The notes beneath the pieces were generated by a model that did no database searches, was not told the DNA's origin, and was given only the letters and a program-made list of their open reading frames with translations. Below are positions 7,114 to 16,858 of a stretch of 64,000 nt of DNA, one piece after another. Numbering within the stretch: the first letter of the stretch is position 1; each line of letters begins with the position of its first letter. The position numbers were made by a program, and so were the translations under genes. The stretch is from CAZZBK01 sp964387325. GTDB lineage: Bacteria > Planctomycetota > Planctomycetia > Pirellulales > PNKZ01. Location of the stretch: NCBI GenBank assembly GCA_964387325.1, contig CAYLYE010000005.1, positions 1 to 64,000 on the forward strand, written 5' to 3'.

Positions 7114-9309
7114 ATGACTGACGAACACGCAGCGATGGCATCGGGCGAGGAGCAGACGGATGCTTCCGTGGACTTTACCGGAATCTCCGGTGCCGCGATT
7201 ATTCTCGCGGAGTTGCTTTTGGATGCTGGGCAGGCCGTTGATCGTGGAAGGCTTCGTCGCGTCGTCCGGGAAGCGGTGGATGCATTTCCAGGCGATCCAT
7301 CGTCGCTTTGGTGGCGATGGATCAGCGAGGCCGGGGCCAGTCTGGGTTTAAAGTGCAAGGTTGTGGATTGCAAGCCGGTCGAGTTTATGGATCTGGCAAG
7401 CAGCGGGGCGAGGCTTGTTCTCTATGTGCCGGGACCCGATCCATGGCGAGCCGTGACGAGTGTACGCGGTCGCAAATTCCGTTTGACCCGCGCCGTTCCC
7501 GAGCATTGCTCTCGATGGGAAAACGCGTCGTGTCTGCATGCGTTTACGGGCAATCCCGGTTCTCAAGACATCCTGCGCTGTGTGATCGTTGAGCGTTCCA
7601 TGGCCTATGGCAACGCCGACGGTGACCATGCCGAGCCGATGTCACCGCTGGCACGGTTGTGGGTACTGCTGCGGCCGGAGCGATCGGACATTGTCATCCT
7701 CATGGTGTTTTCCTTTGTTGTCGGTCTATTGACTTTGGTCACACCGATCGCGTTCCAATCGATGGTCGATACTGTGGCGTTTGGGCGTTTTGTGCAGCCA
7801 CTCGTTGTGCTAACACTGCTGGTGATGACTTTCATGTCGTTCTCCACCGCGATTCAAGCACTGGAGTCCTACGTTGTGGAAATCATTCAATGCCGGTTGT
7901 TTGCCCGCGTGACAGCCGACTTGGCCTATCGGCTGCCGCGAGTTCGCGCCGAGAGCCAGGATGGAAAGTACATGCCCGAGTTGGTTAACCGCTTCTTTGA
8001 CATTGTTACGGTGCAAAAAGTCTCGGCCAAGTTACTGTTGGACGGGCTGACGCTGGCGCTCAACACGGTCATTGGCATGGTCGTGCTGGCCCTTTACCAT
8101 CCCTGGTTGTTGGGGTTCGACGTGGTTTTGCTGGTGATGCTGGCGTTCATTGTTTTCATTCTCGGACGAGGCACCGTGGCGACCAGTATCAAGGAATCGA
8201 AGTACAAATATGCGACCGCGGCATGGCTGCAAGACCTAGCTCGATGCGTGGTCACATTCAAATGCGACGGCGGAGCTGAGTACGCTTTAGAGCGGGCTGA
8301 CCATGTCGTCACCGAATACCTCTCGGCTCGCAAAATGCATTTTCGCGTGCTCATGCGACAAGTATTATTTGCATTGACGATCCAGGCGGTGGCCAGTGTC
8401 GTCTTATTGGGAATTGGCGGCTGGTTGGTGATGATGGGCCAGTTGACGCTTGGACAGCTTGTCGCGGCAGAACTCATCGTGACCGTCATCGTCGCTTCTT
8501 TCGCCAAGCTGGGTGGATACCTTGAGAGCTACTACGATCTGCTGGCGTCGGTCGACAAGCTGGGTGTTTTGTTAGATCTGCCCATCGAGCAACAAGAAGG
8601 GTTGCTGTACCGATTTCCATCGCGGCCAGCATCTTTGACGGCACGTGGCGCAAGCTACTCGCTACCTGGGGGAGCTTGCGTCTTGGAGTCGATCAGCCTG
8701 GAGATTGGTTCCGGCGAACGCGTGGCTTTAGTGGGGTCGGGTACGAGTGTGCTGTTGGACCTGATTTTCGGATTGCGTAGTCCGAAGCCCGGCCATCTGT
8801 TGTTGGACGGAATTAACCCTCGTGACCTGCGTCCAGACTTTTTACGCCGTCGTGTGGCGCTCGTCCGCGACATCGAAGTGTTTCAGGGCAGTGTGGCCGA
8901 GAACGTGCATCTTGCCCGCCCCGAGGTTGCGCTCATCCATGTGCGCGATGCCTTGGAGCAAGTTGGTTTGTTGGAAAGGGTGCTGCAACTTCCGGAAGGA
9001 ATTGAAACGGATCTGACCAGCGGCGGCGATCCGCTCACAGAAAACGAGTTGAGGCGTTTGATGATAGCGCGTGCCATCGTCAGTCGGCCGGGCCTGCTGC
9101 TTGTTGATGTCGTTTTGGACCACTTTTCCGATGAGGAAGCGGTTGAATTGATGGGCACACTTTGCGATTCAAGCCAGCCCTGGACGCTAATGGTCGTGAC
9201 GGGTCGCGCGGGATTACAGCAACGATGTTCACGTGTGATTGAATTACAGCCCGAGGAGTTGCTCCGCGACGAGTCCTCGGACGCGGAGCAACAGGAAGGG
9301 GATAAATGA
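7114..9309 (+). CDS. type I secretion-like ABC exporter with degenerate ATPase domain
   Basis: The 731-residue protein has three parts. Residues 1-185 resemble a C39-peptidase-like domain but lack the catalytic Cys motif. Residues about 195-480 form the ABC exporter membrane domain with several strong hydrophobic helices. Residues about 510-715 form a nucleotide-binding domain whose key motifs are lost: Walker A reads LVGSGTSVLL, shortened and without Lys; the Q-loop reads VRDIEVF; the signature region reads GGDPLTENELRR; Walker B is LLLVDV, without the catalytic Glu; and the H-loop His is Gly (VVTGR). The gene is intact and overlaps the HlyD gene, so it looks like a maintained pseudo-ATPase, not decay. 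Its cargo is unknown. Confidence 0.82.
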   Translation: MTDEHAAMASGEEQTDASVDFTGISGAAIILAELLLDAGQAVDRGRLRRVVREAVDAFPGDPSSLWWRWISEAGASLGLKCKVVDCKPVEFMDLASSGARLVLYVPGPDPWRAVTSVRGRKFRLTRAVPEHCSRWENASCLHAFTGNPGSQDILRCVIVERSMAYGNADGDHAEPMSPLARLWVLLRPERSDIVILMVFSFVVGLLTLVTPIAFQSMVDTVAFGRFVQPLVVLTLLVMTFMSFSTAIQALESYVVEIIQCRLFARVTADLAYRLPRVRAESQDGKYMPELVNRFFDIVTVQKVSAKLLLDGLTLALNTVIGMVVLALYHPWLLGFDVVLLVMLAFIVFILGRGTVATSIKESKYKYATAAWLQDLARCVVTFKCDGGAEYALERADHVVTEYLSARKMHFRVLMRQVLFALTIQAVASVVLLGIGGWLVMMGQLTLGQLVAAELIVTVIVASFAKLGGYLESYYDLLASVDKLGVLLDLPIEQQEGLLYRFPSRPASLTARGASYSLPGGACVLESISLEIGSGERVALVGSGTSVLLDLIFGLRSPKPGHLLLDGINPRDLRPDFLRRRVALVRDIEVFQGSVAENVHLARPEVALIHVRDALEQVGLLERVLQLPEGIETDLTSGGDPLTENELRRLMIARAIVSRPGLLLVDVVLDHFSDEEAVELMGTLCDSSQPWTLMVVTGRAGLQQRCSRVIELQPEELLRDESSDAEQQEGDK

Positions 9310-10814
9310 GTGACTACAACGGTAACAGCCCCAGCACGGCAAAGATGATCACTCGGCGATCTCGCACGATGCTCTTGCCGGTCGCCTATAATGAGGCGCT
9401 GATGCCGTCATTGAGGTTGGCGCGCACGTCACGTTTTGCCCGGTGGATCGCCCAGGTGCTGTTCGCACTATTGCTGGTCGCGATCATGCTGCTCATGTTC
9501 GCCCCCTGGCAACAGTCGATTACCGGCAGCGGGAATGTGGTGGCATACGCGCCGGGGGGGCGACAACAGACGATCGAAGCGACCATCAAGGGACGAGTCG
9601 TCCGTTGGGGCGAAGGTATCTTTGAAAACGCCCGTGTTGAAAAAGGACAGATGATCGCCGAAATCCAGGATCTCGATCCGTCGCTGCTGGGGAGGTTGCA
9701 CGAGCAGCTGGCCTCCACCCGAGCGCAATTGGAAGCGGCTCACCAAAGCGTTGCGGCCCATCATCGCAACCTCGAGTCCACACAGACCATTGTCGAGTCG
9801 CTGGCAGCTCAGGTCACGGCTTATACCGAGGTAAAACTGCAATTGATCTCGTCGGCGGATGCCTTCATCGAGAATGCGCAGCAGAAGGTCATCGCCGAGG
9901 AACAACACTTGATCGAGCAACTCGTCGCCTTCGCACAGGTCACGGCGGACTACCAACGCCAGAAGCAACTATATGAAGAGAAAATCGCTTCGCAATTCAA
10001 GTTTCAGGAGGCCGAACGGAAATACAAGGAGGGGGAAGCCAAGATTGCCAAGCACCAAGCCTATGTGCAGGCTGCCAAAGACGAGGTAACCGGGAAACAG
10101 CGAGATCGAGATGCCAAAGCCCAGAAAGCTCAGGTGGATATTGATTACGCCAAGGCCATGTTCAGCAAGTCCAAAGGGGATGTGGCCAAAGCCGAAGCCG
10201 ACGTGGCCAAGGCCGAATCTGAATTAAATAAAGCTGAGAAAGAACTCGCAGAGATGCAGGTCAAGGTGTCTCGGCAAGAGAGCCAGATCGTCACGGCCCC
10301 TTTCGATGGCTTCATCGTGCAGATCACGCCGAACCAAGGCGGACAGATGATCAAGGAAGGCGACATGCTCTGTGTGATTGTTCCCGATACCACCGATCGT
10401 GCTGTACAACTCTGGCTCAACGGCAACGATGCGCCGTTGGTCGAACCGGGTCGGCATGTGCGCCTGCAATTCGAGGGTTGGCCTGCTGTCCAGTTAGCTG
10501 GCTGGCCGTCTGTGGCGGTCGGTACGTTTGGCGGGAAGGCCATCTCCGTCGATTCGATCGATAATGGCAAAGGGCAATACCGCATCCTTGTACAACCAGA
10601 CGAACGCGACCCAAACTGGCCCGGGGCGGTGTGGCCGGAAGGGAGGTTCTTGCGCCAAGGGGTGCAGGCCCACGGCTGGGTCTTGCTGGACCGTGTTCCC
10701 TTGTGGTTTGAAGTGTGGCGGCGCATGAACGCTTTTCCGCCGGTCACGTCATTCGAGAAGGACAAATCCAAAGACAAACCCAGCAAACCGCCGAAAGTGG
10801 GTAAGACACTTTAA
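9306..10814 (+). CDS. HlyD-family membrane fusion (periplasmic adaptor) protein
   Basis: This 502-residue adaptor would link an inner-membrane exporter to an outer-membrane channel. It has a cytoplasmic N-terminus, one membrane helix at about residues 46-67, a first lipoyl half (EATIKGRVVRWGEGIFENAR), a long alpha-helical hairpin at about residues 125-320 rich in Ala, Lys, Glu and Gln, then the second lipoyl half (VTAPFDGFIVQITPNQGGQM) and a beta-barrel region. The C-terminus is a Lys/Pro-rich tail. Its ATG overlaps the TGA of the ABC gene (ATGA at 9306-9309), showing translational coupling. TolC follows 123 bases downstream. Confidence 0.9.
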   Translation: MSDYNGNSPSTAKMITRRSRTMLLPVAYNEALMPSLRLARTSRFARWIAQVLFALLLVAIMLLMFAPWQQSITGSGNVVAYAPGGRQQTIEATIKGRVVRWGEGIFENARVEKGQMIAEIQDLDPSLLGRLHEQLASTRAQLEAAHQSVAAHHRNLESTQTIVESLAAQVTAYTEVKLQLISSADAFIENAQQKVIAEEQHLIEQLVAFAQVTADYQRQKQLYEEKIASQFKFQEAERKYKEGEAKIAKHQAYVQAAKDEVTGKQRDRDAKAQKAQVDIDYAKAMFSKSKGDVAKAEADVAKAESELNKAEKELAEMQVKVSRQESQIVTAPFDGFIVQITPNQGGQMIKEGDMLCVIVPDTTDRAVQLWLNGNDAPLVEPGRHVRLQFEGWPAVQLAGWPSVAVGTFGGKAISVDSIDNGKGQYRILVQPDERDPNWPGAVWPEGRFLRQGVQAHGWVLLDRVPLWFEVWRRMNAFPPVTSFEKDKSKDKPSKPPKVGKTL

Positions 10815-10937
10815 GCCTAACCCATATTCTGCTCAGGCGAGCCAAAATGACTGTAGCGATTGTAGGGAAGATGACGATAACTGCGACCGCGTCGATAGGC
10901 TCGGCCGTTGGCACACGCGCAGTAATCGTGGAGGTCG

Positions 10938-12566
10938 TTGGATAAACTGAGGAAGGGCTTGGACTTGCGTTTGTTGATTGCCATCCTGATGCTGCTGTGG
11001 CTCTCCGCTGGCTGCGCGAGCGTGGAATCGCCTCGTCATATCGGTCAATCGACCCAACGGCCATCCATTAGCCCGGATTCGCTCCCGACGACTGGCCAGC
11101 TTGTCGCGCCGCTTGCACAGGATTTCGTCTCGGGCATGGAGAGAGCCGAACCGAGTCACGGTGGAGTACAGACAGCCGCCCATGTAACCGTGCCAGAGGT
11201 AGCGGCTGAAGAGCTTCCGGCTCTTCAGCGCAGCGAACTATTGGTATTGCAGTTGGAACAGGTCGTGGAGTCCGTGCAGCGCGCTTATCCGCTATTGGAA
11301 GCGGCACTTTTGAACCGCGACACAGCGTTCGGTGAACATCTGGCAGCCCACGGCGCGTTCGACTTGAAATTGAAAATAACCTCCGAGAACGGTCCACTCG
11401 GCTTCTACAAGACGTATCGCCAGAGTATCGGGGTTGAGCAACCAACATTCGCTGGCGGTTCGCTGTTCGGAGGTTATCGCGTTGGCCGTGGGAATTTTCA
11501 GCCGTGGTACGGAGAGAGACAGACGAACGACGGTGGCGAGTTTCGAGCTGGCGTTGCCGTTCCGCTGGCTCGTAACGTGAACATCGACGCCCGGCGCGCG
11601 CAGTTGTGGCGCACCAGCTTAGACCGCCAATTGGCCGAACCGGAGATCAGGCTGCAACTGATCGACTTCGTGCGGGTGGCATCTTACTCCTACTGGGACT
11701 GGGTCGCCGCCGGCCGTCGTCACCAGATTGCCACGTCGTTGTTGAAAATTGCCAAAGACCGTAACGAAGCCATTCGTCGCAAAGTCGAGACGGGCGATAC
11801 CGAACCGCCCGTGCTGCAGGACAATCGCCGCTTGATCGTTTCACGCGAAGCCAAGTTGATCGAGACCTGGCGCAAGCGGCAGCAGGCAGCCATTAAGCTG
11901 TCCCTGTTCTATCGCAATGATCGCGGTGAACCCCTGGTGCCCGCCGATGACCAACTTGCGGATTTCCCCGCCGCGCAGATGATCCATGAAGACTCTCTTA
12001 CAACAGACATTGAAATAGCACTCGAAAACCGACCCGAGTTGCTCGCACTGAGCCTCGTGAGTGAGCAATTACAAATCGATCTCGCCGAGGCTCGTAACGA
12101 TCTTCTGCCGGATGTGCAGGCCGTTGTGCTAGGGTCGCAAGACGTAGGGGCCCCAGCCAGCAGTAAAAAGGATAAGTCGCCCTATGAACTCGAGGCGGGG
12201 GTGTTTCTTGATGTGCCCGTGCAGCGTCGCAAGGCTCACGGAAAAATGATGGCGGTCGATGGAAAACTCGGACAACTGGCGGCCAAGCGGCGAATGACTG
12301 CCGATAAAATTGTCACCGATGTACGGGCCGTCCATGCCGCCCTCATTGCGGCCTACAGGCAAATCGATCGCGCGCATGAATCCGCTGAGTTAGCGGATCG
12401 TCTCGCCGAGATCGAACGCCGAAAATTTGAGTTGGGAGAAAGCGACCTGCTCTCGGTCAATCTCCGGGAACAGCAAGCGGCCGAGGCGCAAAGTACCGAA
12501 GTAGACGCGATGTTCGAGTATTTTACCGCTCGTGCTGATTATCGAGCCACGTTAGCGCGCGATTAA
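10938..12566 (+). CDS. TolC-like outer membrane efflux lipoprotein
   Basis: The 542-residue protein matches the TolC outer membrane factor family: heptad-like helical repeats such as RPELLALSLVSEQLQIDLAEARNDLLPDVQ and the block FELGESDLLSVNLREQQAAEAQ, duplicated in the two halves. An N-terminal hydrophobic segment ends in the lipobox LSAGC (Cys26), so it is probably lipidated. The TTG start at 10938 is uncertain: GGAGG at 10930-10934 is only three bases away, and a second in-frame TTG at 10959 follows AGGAAGG. It completes a tripartite exporter with the preceding ABC and HlyD genes. Confidence 0.87.
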   Translation: MDKLRKGLDLRLLIAILMLLWLSAGCASVESPRHIGQSTQRPSISPDSLPTTGQLVAPLAQDFVSGMERAEPSHGGVQTAAHVTVPEVAAEELPALQRSELLVLQLEQVVESVQRAYPLLEAALLNRDTAFGEHLAAHGAFDLKLKITSENGPLGFYKTYRQSIGVEQPTFAGGSLFGGYRVGRGNFQPWYGERQTNDGGEFRAGVAVPLARNVNIDARRAQLWRTSLDRQLAEPEIRLQLIDFVRVASYSYWDWVAAGRRHQIATSLLKIAKDRNEAIRRKVETGDTEPPVLQDNRRLIVSREAKLIETWRKRQQAAIKLSLFYRNDRGEPLVPADDQLADFPAAQMIHEDSLTTDIEIALENRPELLALSLVSEQLQIDLAEARNDLLPDVQAVVLGSQDVGAPASSKKDKSPYELEAGVFLDVPVQRRKAHGKMMAVDGKLGQLAAKRRMTADKIVTDVRAVHAALIAAYRQIDRAHESAELADRLAEIERRKFELGESDLLSVNLREQQAAEAQSTEVDAMFEYFTARADYRATLARD

Positions 12567-12606
12567 GGTTGGTTGAAGCGGTGGCTGGCGCAATGCAAAT
12601 CAATCC

Positions 12607-15600
12607 TCACTCGTCGGTGTCCCAGGCGTTGAGCTGCTGCATCACGTCGCTCCAGGCGAGCGGCACACTCGGGATCGGCGTCGTGTCGTGGCCGGTGTGG
12701 TCGAGCTCGTCGGGCGTGGCGAGCACCTCGCTGACTTCCTGTTCGAGTGTCACGATCCATTGCGGCACGTCGAGCCCCGAGCCGGTCGGATGTTCGGCGA
12801 ACTCGCCAATCTCCTGCTCGAGTAAGTTAAAGGCGAATGACGGCTGCCCGTGTCGCGCCTCGTCGATCGCGGGTCGCACCAGAGCGCGCATCCGGTCGAC
12901 GGCGAGTGGCCGGACAAACCGTTCAGCGAGCAGATCGCCAATCGTCGGCAGTCGCATGCCGTACTGACGACACAGGTCCTGGTACTTCTTTAAATGCCAG
13001 TCGGCCACGTCGTTCGTGCGTTGGGCGACCGCGCGGCGCCACAGCTCGGCCGCCGCCATGCGTCCGCTGCGCACCAACTCATCGTGCGCCACGCCGACCG
13101 GCTTGATCGTCCAAGCGAACCGCTGATAGCTGGCCTTGAGACGCAAGAAATCGAGCAGCGTGTAGAGCGCCTCGCCCCGATCGCTTTGCGTGGTCGTGGT
13201 GTTAAAGTCTTTATATTCGGCGTAGTTCTCGGCCACGGATTCAATGATGAGCGTCAACTGCTCGACGACCTGCGCGCGATTCAGGGGGCCGTCCAGATCA
13301 TCGAGCAGCTTCTGCAAGCCGGGGCTCAGTTCGGCCTCGTCGGCGAGCGAACGGAGGTAGCTGTCGAGACCTTGATGCAAAATGGCGCGGAGGTTGCCAA
13401 GGTTGAGCCAGCGCGGGGTGAACAGTTCCGTGCCATAGCCTTGGATCAGATCGACGAGCGGCTGCCAGCGTTGCTTGTCGGAGACTTTCTCCAGGGCCGA
13501 CAAGCGGAGCGACCGGCTATGTTTGAGCCAGAGCTTGAGCGCCCCTTCGGTCACGAGTTGAATGGCCTCGATCAACTGCTGATCGGAGACATTCGACTCT
13601 TGCGCGCGACTGCTGGCCGCGTCGACGAGCGAGTGAATGATCGCCTGATACCCGAGCTCGAAGAGCCGGTCGAATTCGGTGACAACCCCTTCCCCCTGGG
13701 GCCGATGCTGCTCCATTTCCTGTGACGTGAAGATGAGCTGCCGGGTCTCGTCGAGCAAGCCGAGGCGCGGTAGGCCACGCATCAACACGGCCAGCAATTG
13801 CTGCACCGTGTGCGCGGCAACAATCTGTCGCGGGTCGCCGTTCTTGCTCAGCGGCACGTACAGCACCGGCTGGCTGAGCAGCTCTTGACGCAAGTTCGGG
13901 AACAACGTGTGTGCCGTCAGGGCGTCGCCGCGCAGCAAGGCGCGGAGCAATTGCGTCGAGAGCTGATCCCAGGCGGGCAGGTCGGCCTCTTGCTCGCGGC
14001 TCTCGATACTGGCGAGCATGTGACGCGCCGACTCGGTCATCTCGACGCAGGTGAGCACGACGCGACCCATGAGCGATTCTTTGATGCGGCGGCGGCGATC
14101 GTATTCGACGAGCGCCTCGTGCGAGCCGCGCGGGTCGGCAATCCGGTAACTCTCGATCGCGGCGAGCAATTCGAGCAAGCCGCGATGCAGCGTGCGGGCC
14201 TGATCGATCCAGTGCTTGATGGCCTCGACGCGACCCACGGGCTGCCCCGCGCCGAGGATGCCGCGACCGATGGTCCGCACGGCCGCAAGTTGCCATAGTC
14301 GGCCGAGCGTGACGAGATACTGAAGACGTCGCGCGATCCGCTGCGCTTCGGCATCGAGTTGGTCCTCGGTCATTTCCGGGCCCGACTCGAGCGTCTCCCC
14401 CTCGAAGCCGTCGGCCGTGCTGTCGCGATACACGACCTCTTCATACGCCGCGCGGTAGCGATCGGCTTCGTCGCCGGTCTCTTCGTCCTCGGCCCCTTCG
14501 TCAAACTCGTTGCCTGCCGGGTGATCGGCGCGCGGCCGGCGCGATCTCTGTTCCCACTCGAAGTGCGGAGCCTCGCCATAGGCCTCGGCGTTGGCCTCGA
14601 AGTAGTCGAAGAGCTTGCGGGTGAGATTCCAACGTTCGTCGCTGTCGATCGCCGGAGGCGCGTCTCCGGCGGTCTCGACGTGCTCGTGCAGCAACCGCAT
14701 CCAGCGCATCGCCAATTGATGAAACGAGTACGCGCCCTCGGCCAGCGGCATGGCCTCGCGCAGATCAGCGTGCTGACGCTCGAGGCGAAGANNNNNNNNN
14801 NTGGCCTCGTTCTGGCCGAGCCATTGGGTGAGCAACGCGCGCGAGGCAATGAAGTCGCGCTTCTGCAACAGGGCGTCGACGACCAGCGCGTACGACTTGG
14901 GTGAGTTGAAGCGCGTGACATGCTCGCGCCAAAAGCCCAGGTCACCGGCCGCCTCGCCGGCCAGATGCCAGGCGCTCAGCGCCGTGGCCACATGCCGGGC
15001 GGAGTCGGCCGCCTCACGACCGGAGAAGCCGTCGAGGCCGTGGACCTCGGTGCTGGCAAAGATGTCCCACCACCGCGCACGCATGAGCATGTTGTTGTTC
15101 AGCCGCTGCTCGACCTCGCGCTGGCCGCACGCGGCCGCCTCGCCCTGAGTGCGAGCGTACAGTCGAAAGATCTGTCGCACGAGATGGATCAGCACGTCGA
15201 CCCGGTGGTCGCGGGCACTATTCTCGACTGCGGCGAACAAGCTGAACTGCCCTTGAAAGCCGAGCATATTCCAGGGGTCGACCAGCGCGCCGCACTGGAT
15301 CGCCCGTTCGAGCAAGTCTTCGATTTGCGATAAGCACTCGAGCGACCAGTTGAGCTGCCCTCGGTCGAGCGCGTGGTGACCCGAGGTGAGCAGGCTGTTG
15401 ATCTCGCAGAGCATGCGCGCTGAGGCGACGGGGACGATCTCGGCTTGGCGGTGGCTCGCCTCGGGAAAACCCATCCGCGCGAACAGTTGCGCGAGATGCA
15501 CGTGTTGCAATTGCGAGGCCCGGAGCTTGGCGAGTCGATTGTTCAGGTGCTGCCGCGCTCCGCCGAAGGGTTGCCGTAGCGCGGCAGCCTCGTCGCGCAG

Positions 15601-16635
15601 CCGATCGGCATGCGCGCCGGTCACGCGCGCGAGCAGTCGCTCGTAAAACGCGTCACGAAATTTCGCGATCTTGGGCATCAGTTTGCTGAAGGTAACCGAC
15701 GAGTCGTGGGTGTCAGGCCCACGGCCTCCCATCGCCGCCGCCATCAACATCGTGCCCGCCAACACCGCCGCCGCTTCGAACATCCGCTCGCGTTCCGGAA
15801 TCTCGCTGGGCTCGCGGGTCCGCTGCCAGATCGCTTCGAGCGTCACGCCTTGCGAGACGAACCGCCGGTAACGTCCTTGCTGATCGAGATGGTGGGGGTC
15901 CCATTGCCCGAAGAGAAAATTCGGCCGCTTGTTGACCGGATGATCGAAGTCATACGCCCGGGGGTCCAGGCTCCACTCGTCGAGCAGTTCGACGTCGAAC
16001 CAGGCTTGATCGAGGATTTCGGGATCGGCTCCGCGGAGGATGTCGACCGCCAGTGAGATCAGTTCGTGATACTTGCCGGTGGCGACGCCCACATCGCGCA
16101 GATACAACGGGATCGGCGCGACCCACTCGTTCTTATAGGGCTCGATGCGTTGCGGGGTGCGGAGCATGGCCACGGGCCGATAGCCGGTAAAATCATTGAT
16201 CGCGTCGAGCGTACCGTCGAGCAGTCGTTGCGATTCGTTCCAAGGAGGTCCGAGTCGCAGCAAGGCTTCGCACGCTTTGGACAAAAACCACGGGCGGAAC
16301 AAGGCGTCGTCGCTTTGGTGATGCAGCAAGTCGCGATGAAATTGGCGATAAAAGGTGGGCAAGCGACCAAAGGCCAACTCGACGACGGTGGCGGCTTGCT
16401 CGGTCTCGCGAAAGGCGTCTTTACTCGACGCAAGCTCTTGCAGTTTCTGCTGTAGCAGCGAGCGAATGACTTCCCAGGGAGGGTGTTCCTCGGCCGGGAA
16501 CCCCTCGGCGTAGCGGTAGAGATCGTTCAGGTTTCGGCGGAAGCGCACGTCGGGCGCCCCGGCGGAAAAGTTGAGGTAACCCAACATCTCTTCCAGCCGT
16601 AAGTCGTTGTCCTGATCCCGACTACGTCGTTCCAT
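12607..16635 (-). CDS. large hypothetical protein (1342 residues, crosses an assembly gap)
   Basis: I do not recognise this protein. It is long, mostly alpha-helical and soluble, with no signal peptide and no clear membrane helix. A strongly acidic linker (FDEGAEDEETGDEADRYR) lies at about residues 715-735 and may separate two halves. There are no obvious catalytic motifs; the many Leu/Arg/Glu-rich helices suggest a repeat-helical scaffold. The ATG at 16635 begins MERRSRDQDNDLRLEEMLGY. Ten N at 14792-14801 fall at about residues 612-615; the frame is open on both sides, but the true gap length and hence the continuity of the frame are not known. It is convergent with tolC, 40 bases away. Confidence 0.7.
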   Translation of the reverse strand: MERRSRDQDNDLRLEEMLGYLNFSAGAPDVRFRRNLNDLYRYAEGFPAEEHPPWEVIRSLLQQKLQELASSKDAFRETEQAATVVELAFGRLPTFYRQFHRDLLHHQSDDALFRPWFLSKACEALLRLGPPWNESQRLLDGTLDAINDFTGYRPVAMLRTPQRIEPYKNEWVAPIPLYLRDVGVATGKYHELISLAVDILRGADPEILDQAWFDVELLDEWSLDPRAYDFDHPVNKRPNFLFGQWDPHHLDQQGRYRRFVSQGVTLEAIWQRTREPSEIPERERMFEAAAVLAGTMLMAAAMGGRGPDTHDSSVTFSKLMPKIAKFRDAFYERLLARVTGAHADRLRDEAAALRQPFGGARQHLNNRLAKLRASQLQHVHLAQLFARMGFPEASHRQAEIVPVASARMLCEINSLLTSGHHALDRGQLNWSLECLSQIEDLLERAIQCGALVDPWNMLGFQGQFSLFAAVENSARDHRVDVLIHLVRQIFRLYARTQGEAAACGQREVEQRLNNNMLMRARWWDIFASTEVHGLDGFSGREAADSARHVATALSAWHLAGEAAGDLGFWREHVTRFNSPKSYALVVDALLQKRDFIASRALLTQWLGQNEAXXXXLRLERQHADLREAMPLAEGAYSFHQLAMRWMRLLHEHVETAGDAPPAIDSDERWNLTRKLFDYFEANAEAYGEAPHFEWEQRSRRPRADHPAGNEFDEGAEDEETGDEADRYRAAYEEVVYRDSTADGFEGETLESGPEMTEDQLDAEAQRIARRLQYLVTLGRLWQLAAVRTIGRGILGAGQPVGRVEAIKHWIDQARTLHRGLLELLAAIESYRIADPRGSHEALVEYDRRRRIKESLMGRVVLTCVEMTESARHMLASIESREQEADLPAWDQLSTQLLRALLRGDALTAHTLFPNLRQELLSQPVLYVPLSKNGDPRQIVAAHTVQQLLAVLMRGLPRLGLLDETRQLIFTSQEMEQHRPQGEGVVTEFDRLFELGYQAIIHSLVDAASSRAQESNVSDQQLIEAIQLVTEGALKLWLKHSRSLRLSALEKVSDKQRWQPLVDLIQGYGTELFTPRWLNLGNLRAILHQGLDSYLRSLADEAELSPGLQKLLDDLDGPLNRAQVVEQLTLIIESVAENYAEYKDFNTTTTQSDRGEALYTLLDFLRLKASYQRFAWTIKPVGVAHDELVRSGRMAAAELWRRAVAQRTNDVADWHLKKYQDLCRQYGMRLPTIGDLLAERFVRPLAVDRMRALVRPAIDEARHGQPSFAFNLLEQEIGEFAEHPTGSGLDVPQWIVTLEQEVSEVLATPDELDHTGHDTTPIPSVPLAWSDVMQQLNAWDTDE
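14792..14801. other. assembly gap (10 N)
   Basis: Ten N interrupt the sequence inside the 1342-codon gene. The length is probably a placeholder. Both flanks encode the same reading frame when counted through, but that agreement could be accidental. Confidence 0.95.
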
Positions 16636-16858
16636 CGGACTTTATCTCGGCGAGCGCTTGTGTCTGGCTCTTAGACCGACCCGGTAGGCGGCAGCGTTTT
16701 TTGGCTGCGTTGGGCCATCGCGGAGACTATCATAAAATTTCACCTCGTCGATGGCCAAGGGGGCTCCCCCCAACTCGGTTTGCAGATGATTTTTGGCTTC
16801 CGTTGGCGGCGACGCAGGGCGCAACGATCCCCATTCCTCGTTGGACAGAGGTTCTTCG

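Noticed and set aside
6856..7128. Reverse 90-codon frame with an HTH-like phrase
   Set aside because: No ribosome-binding site, overlap with the exporter start and no convincing family match.
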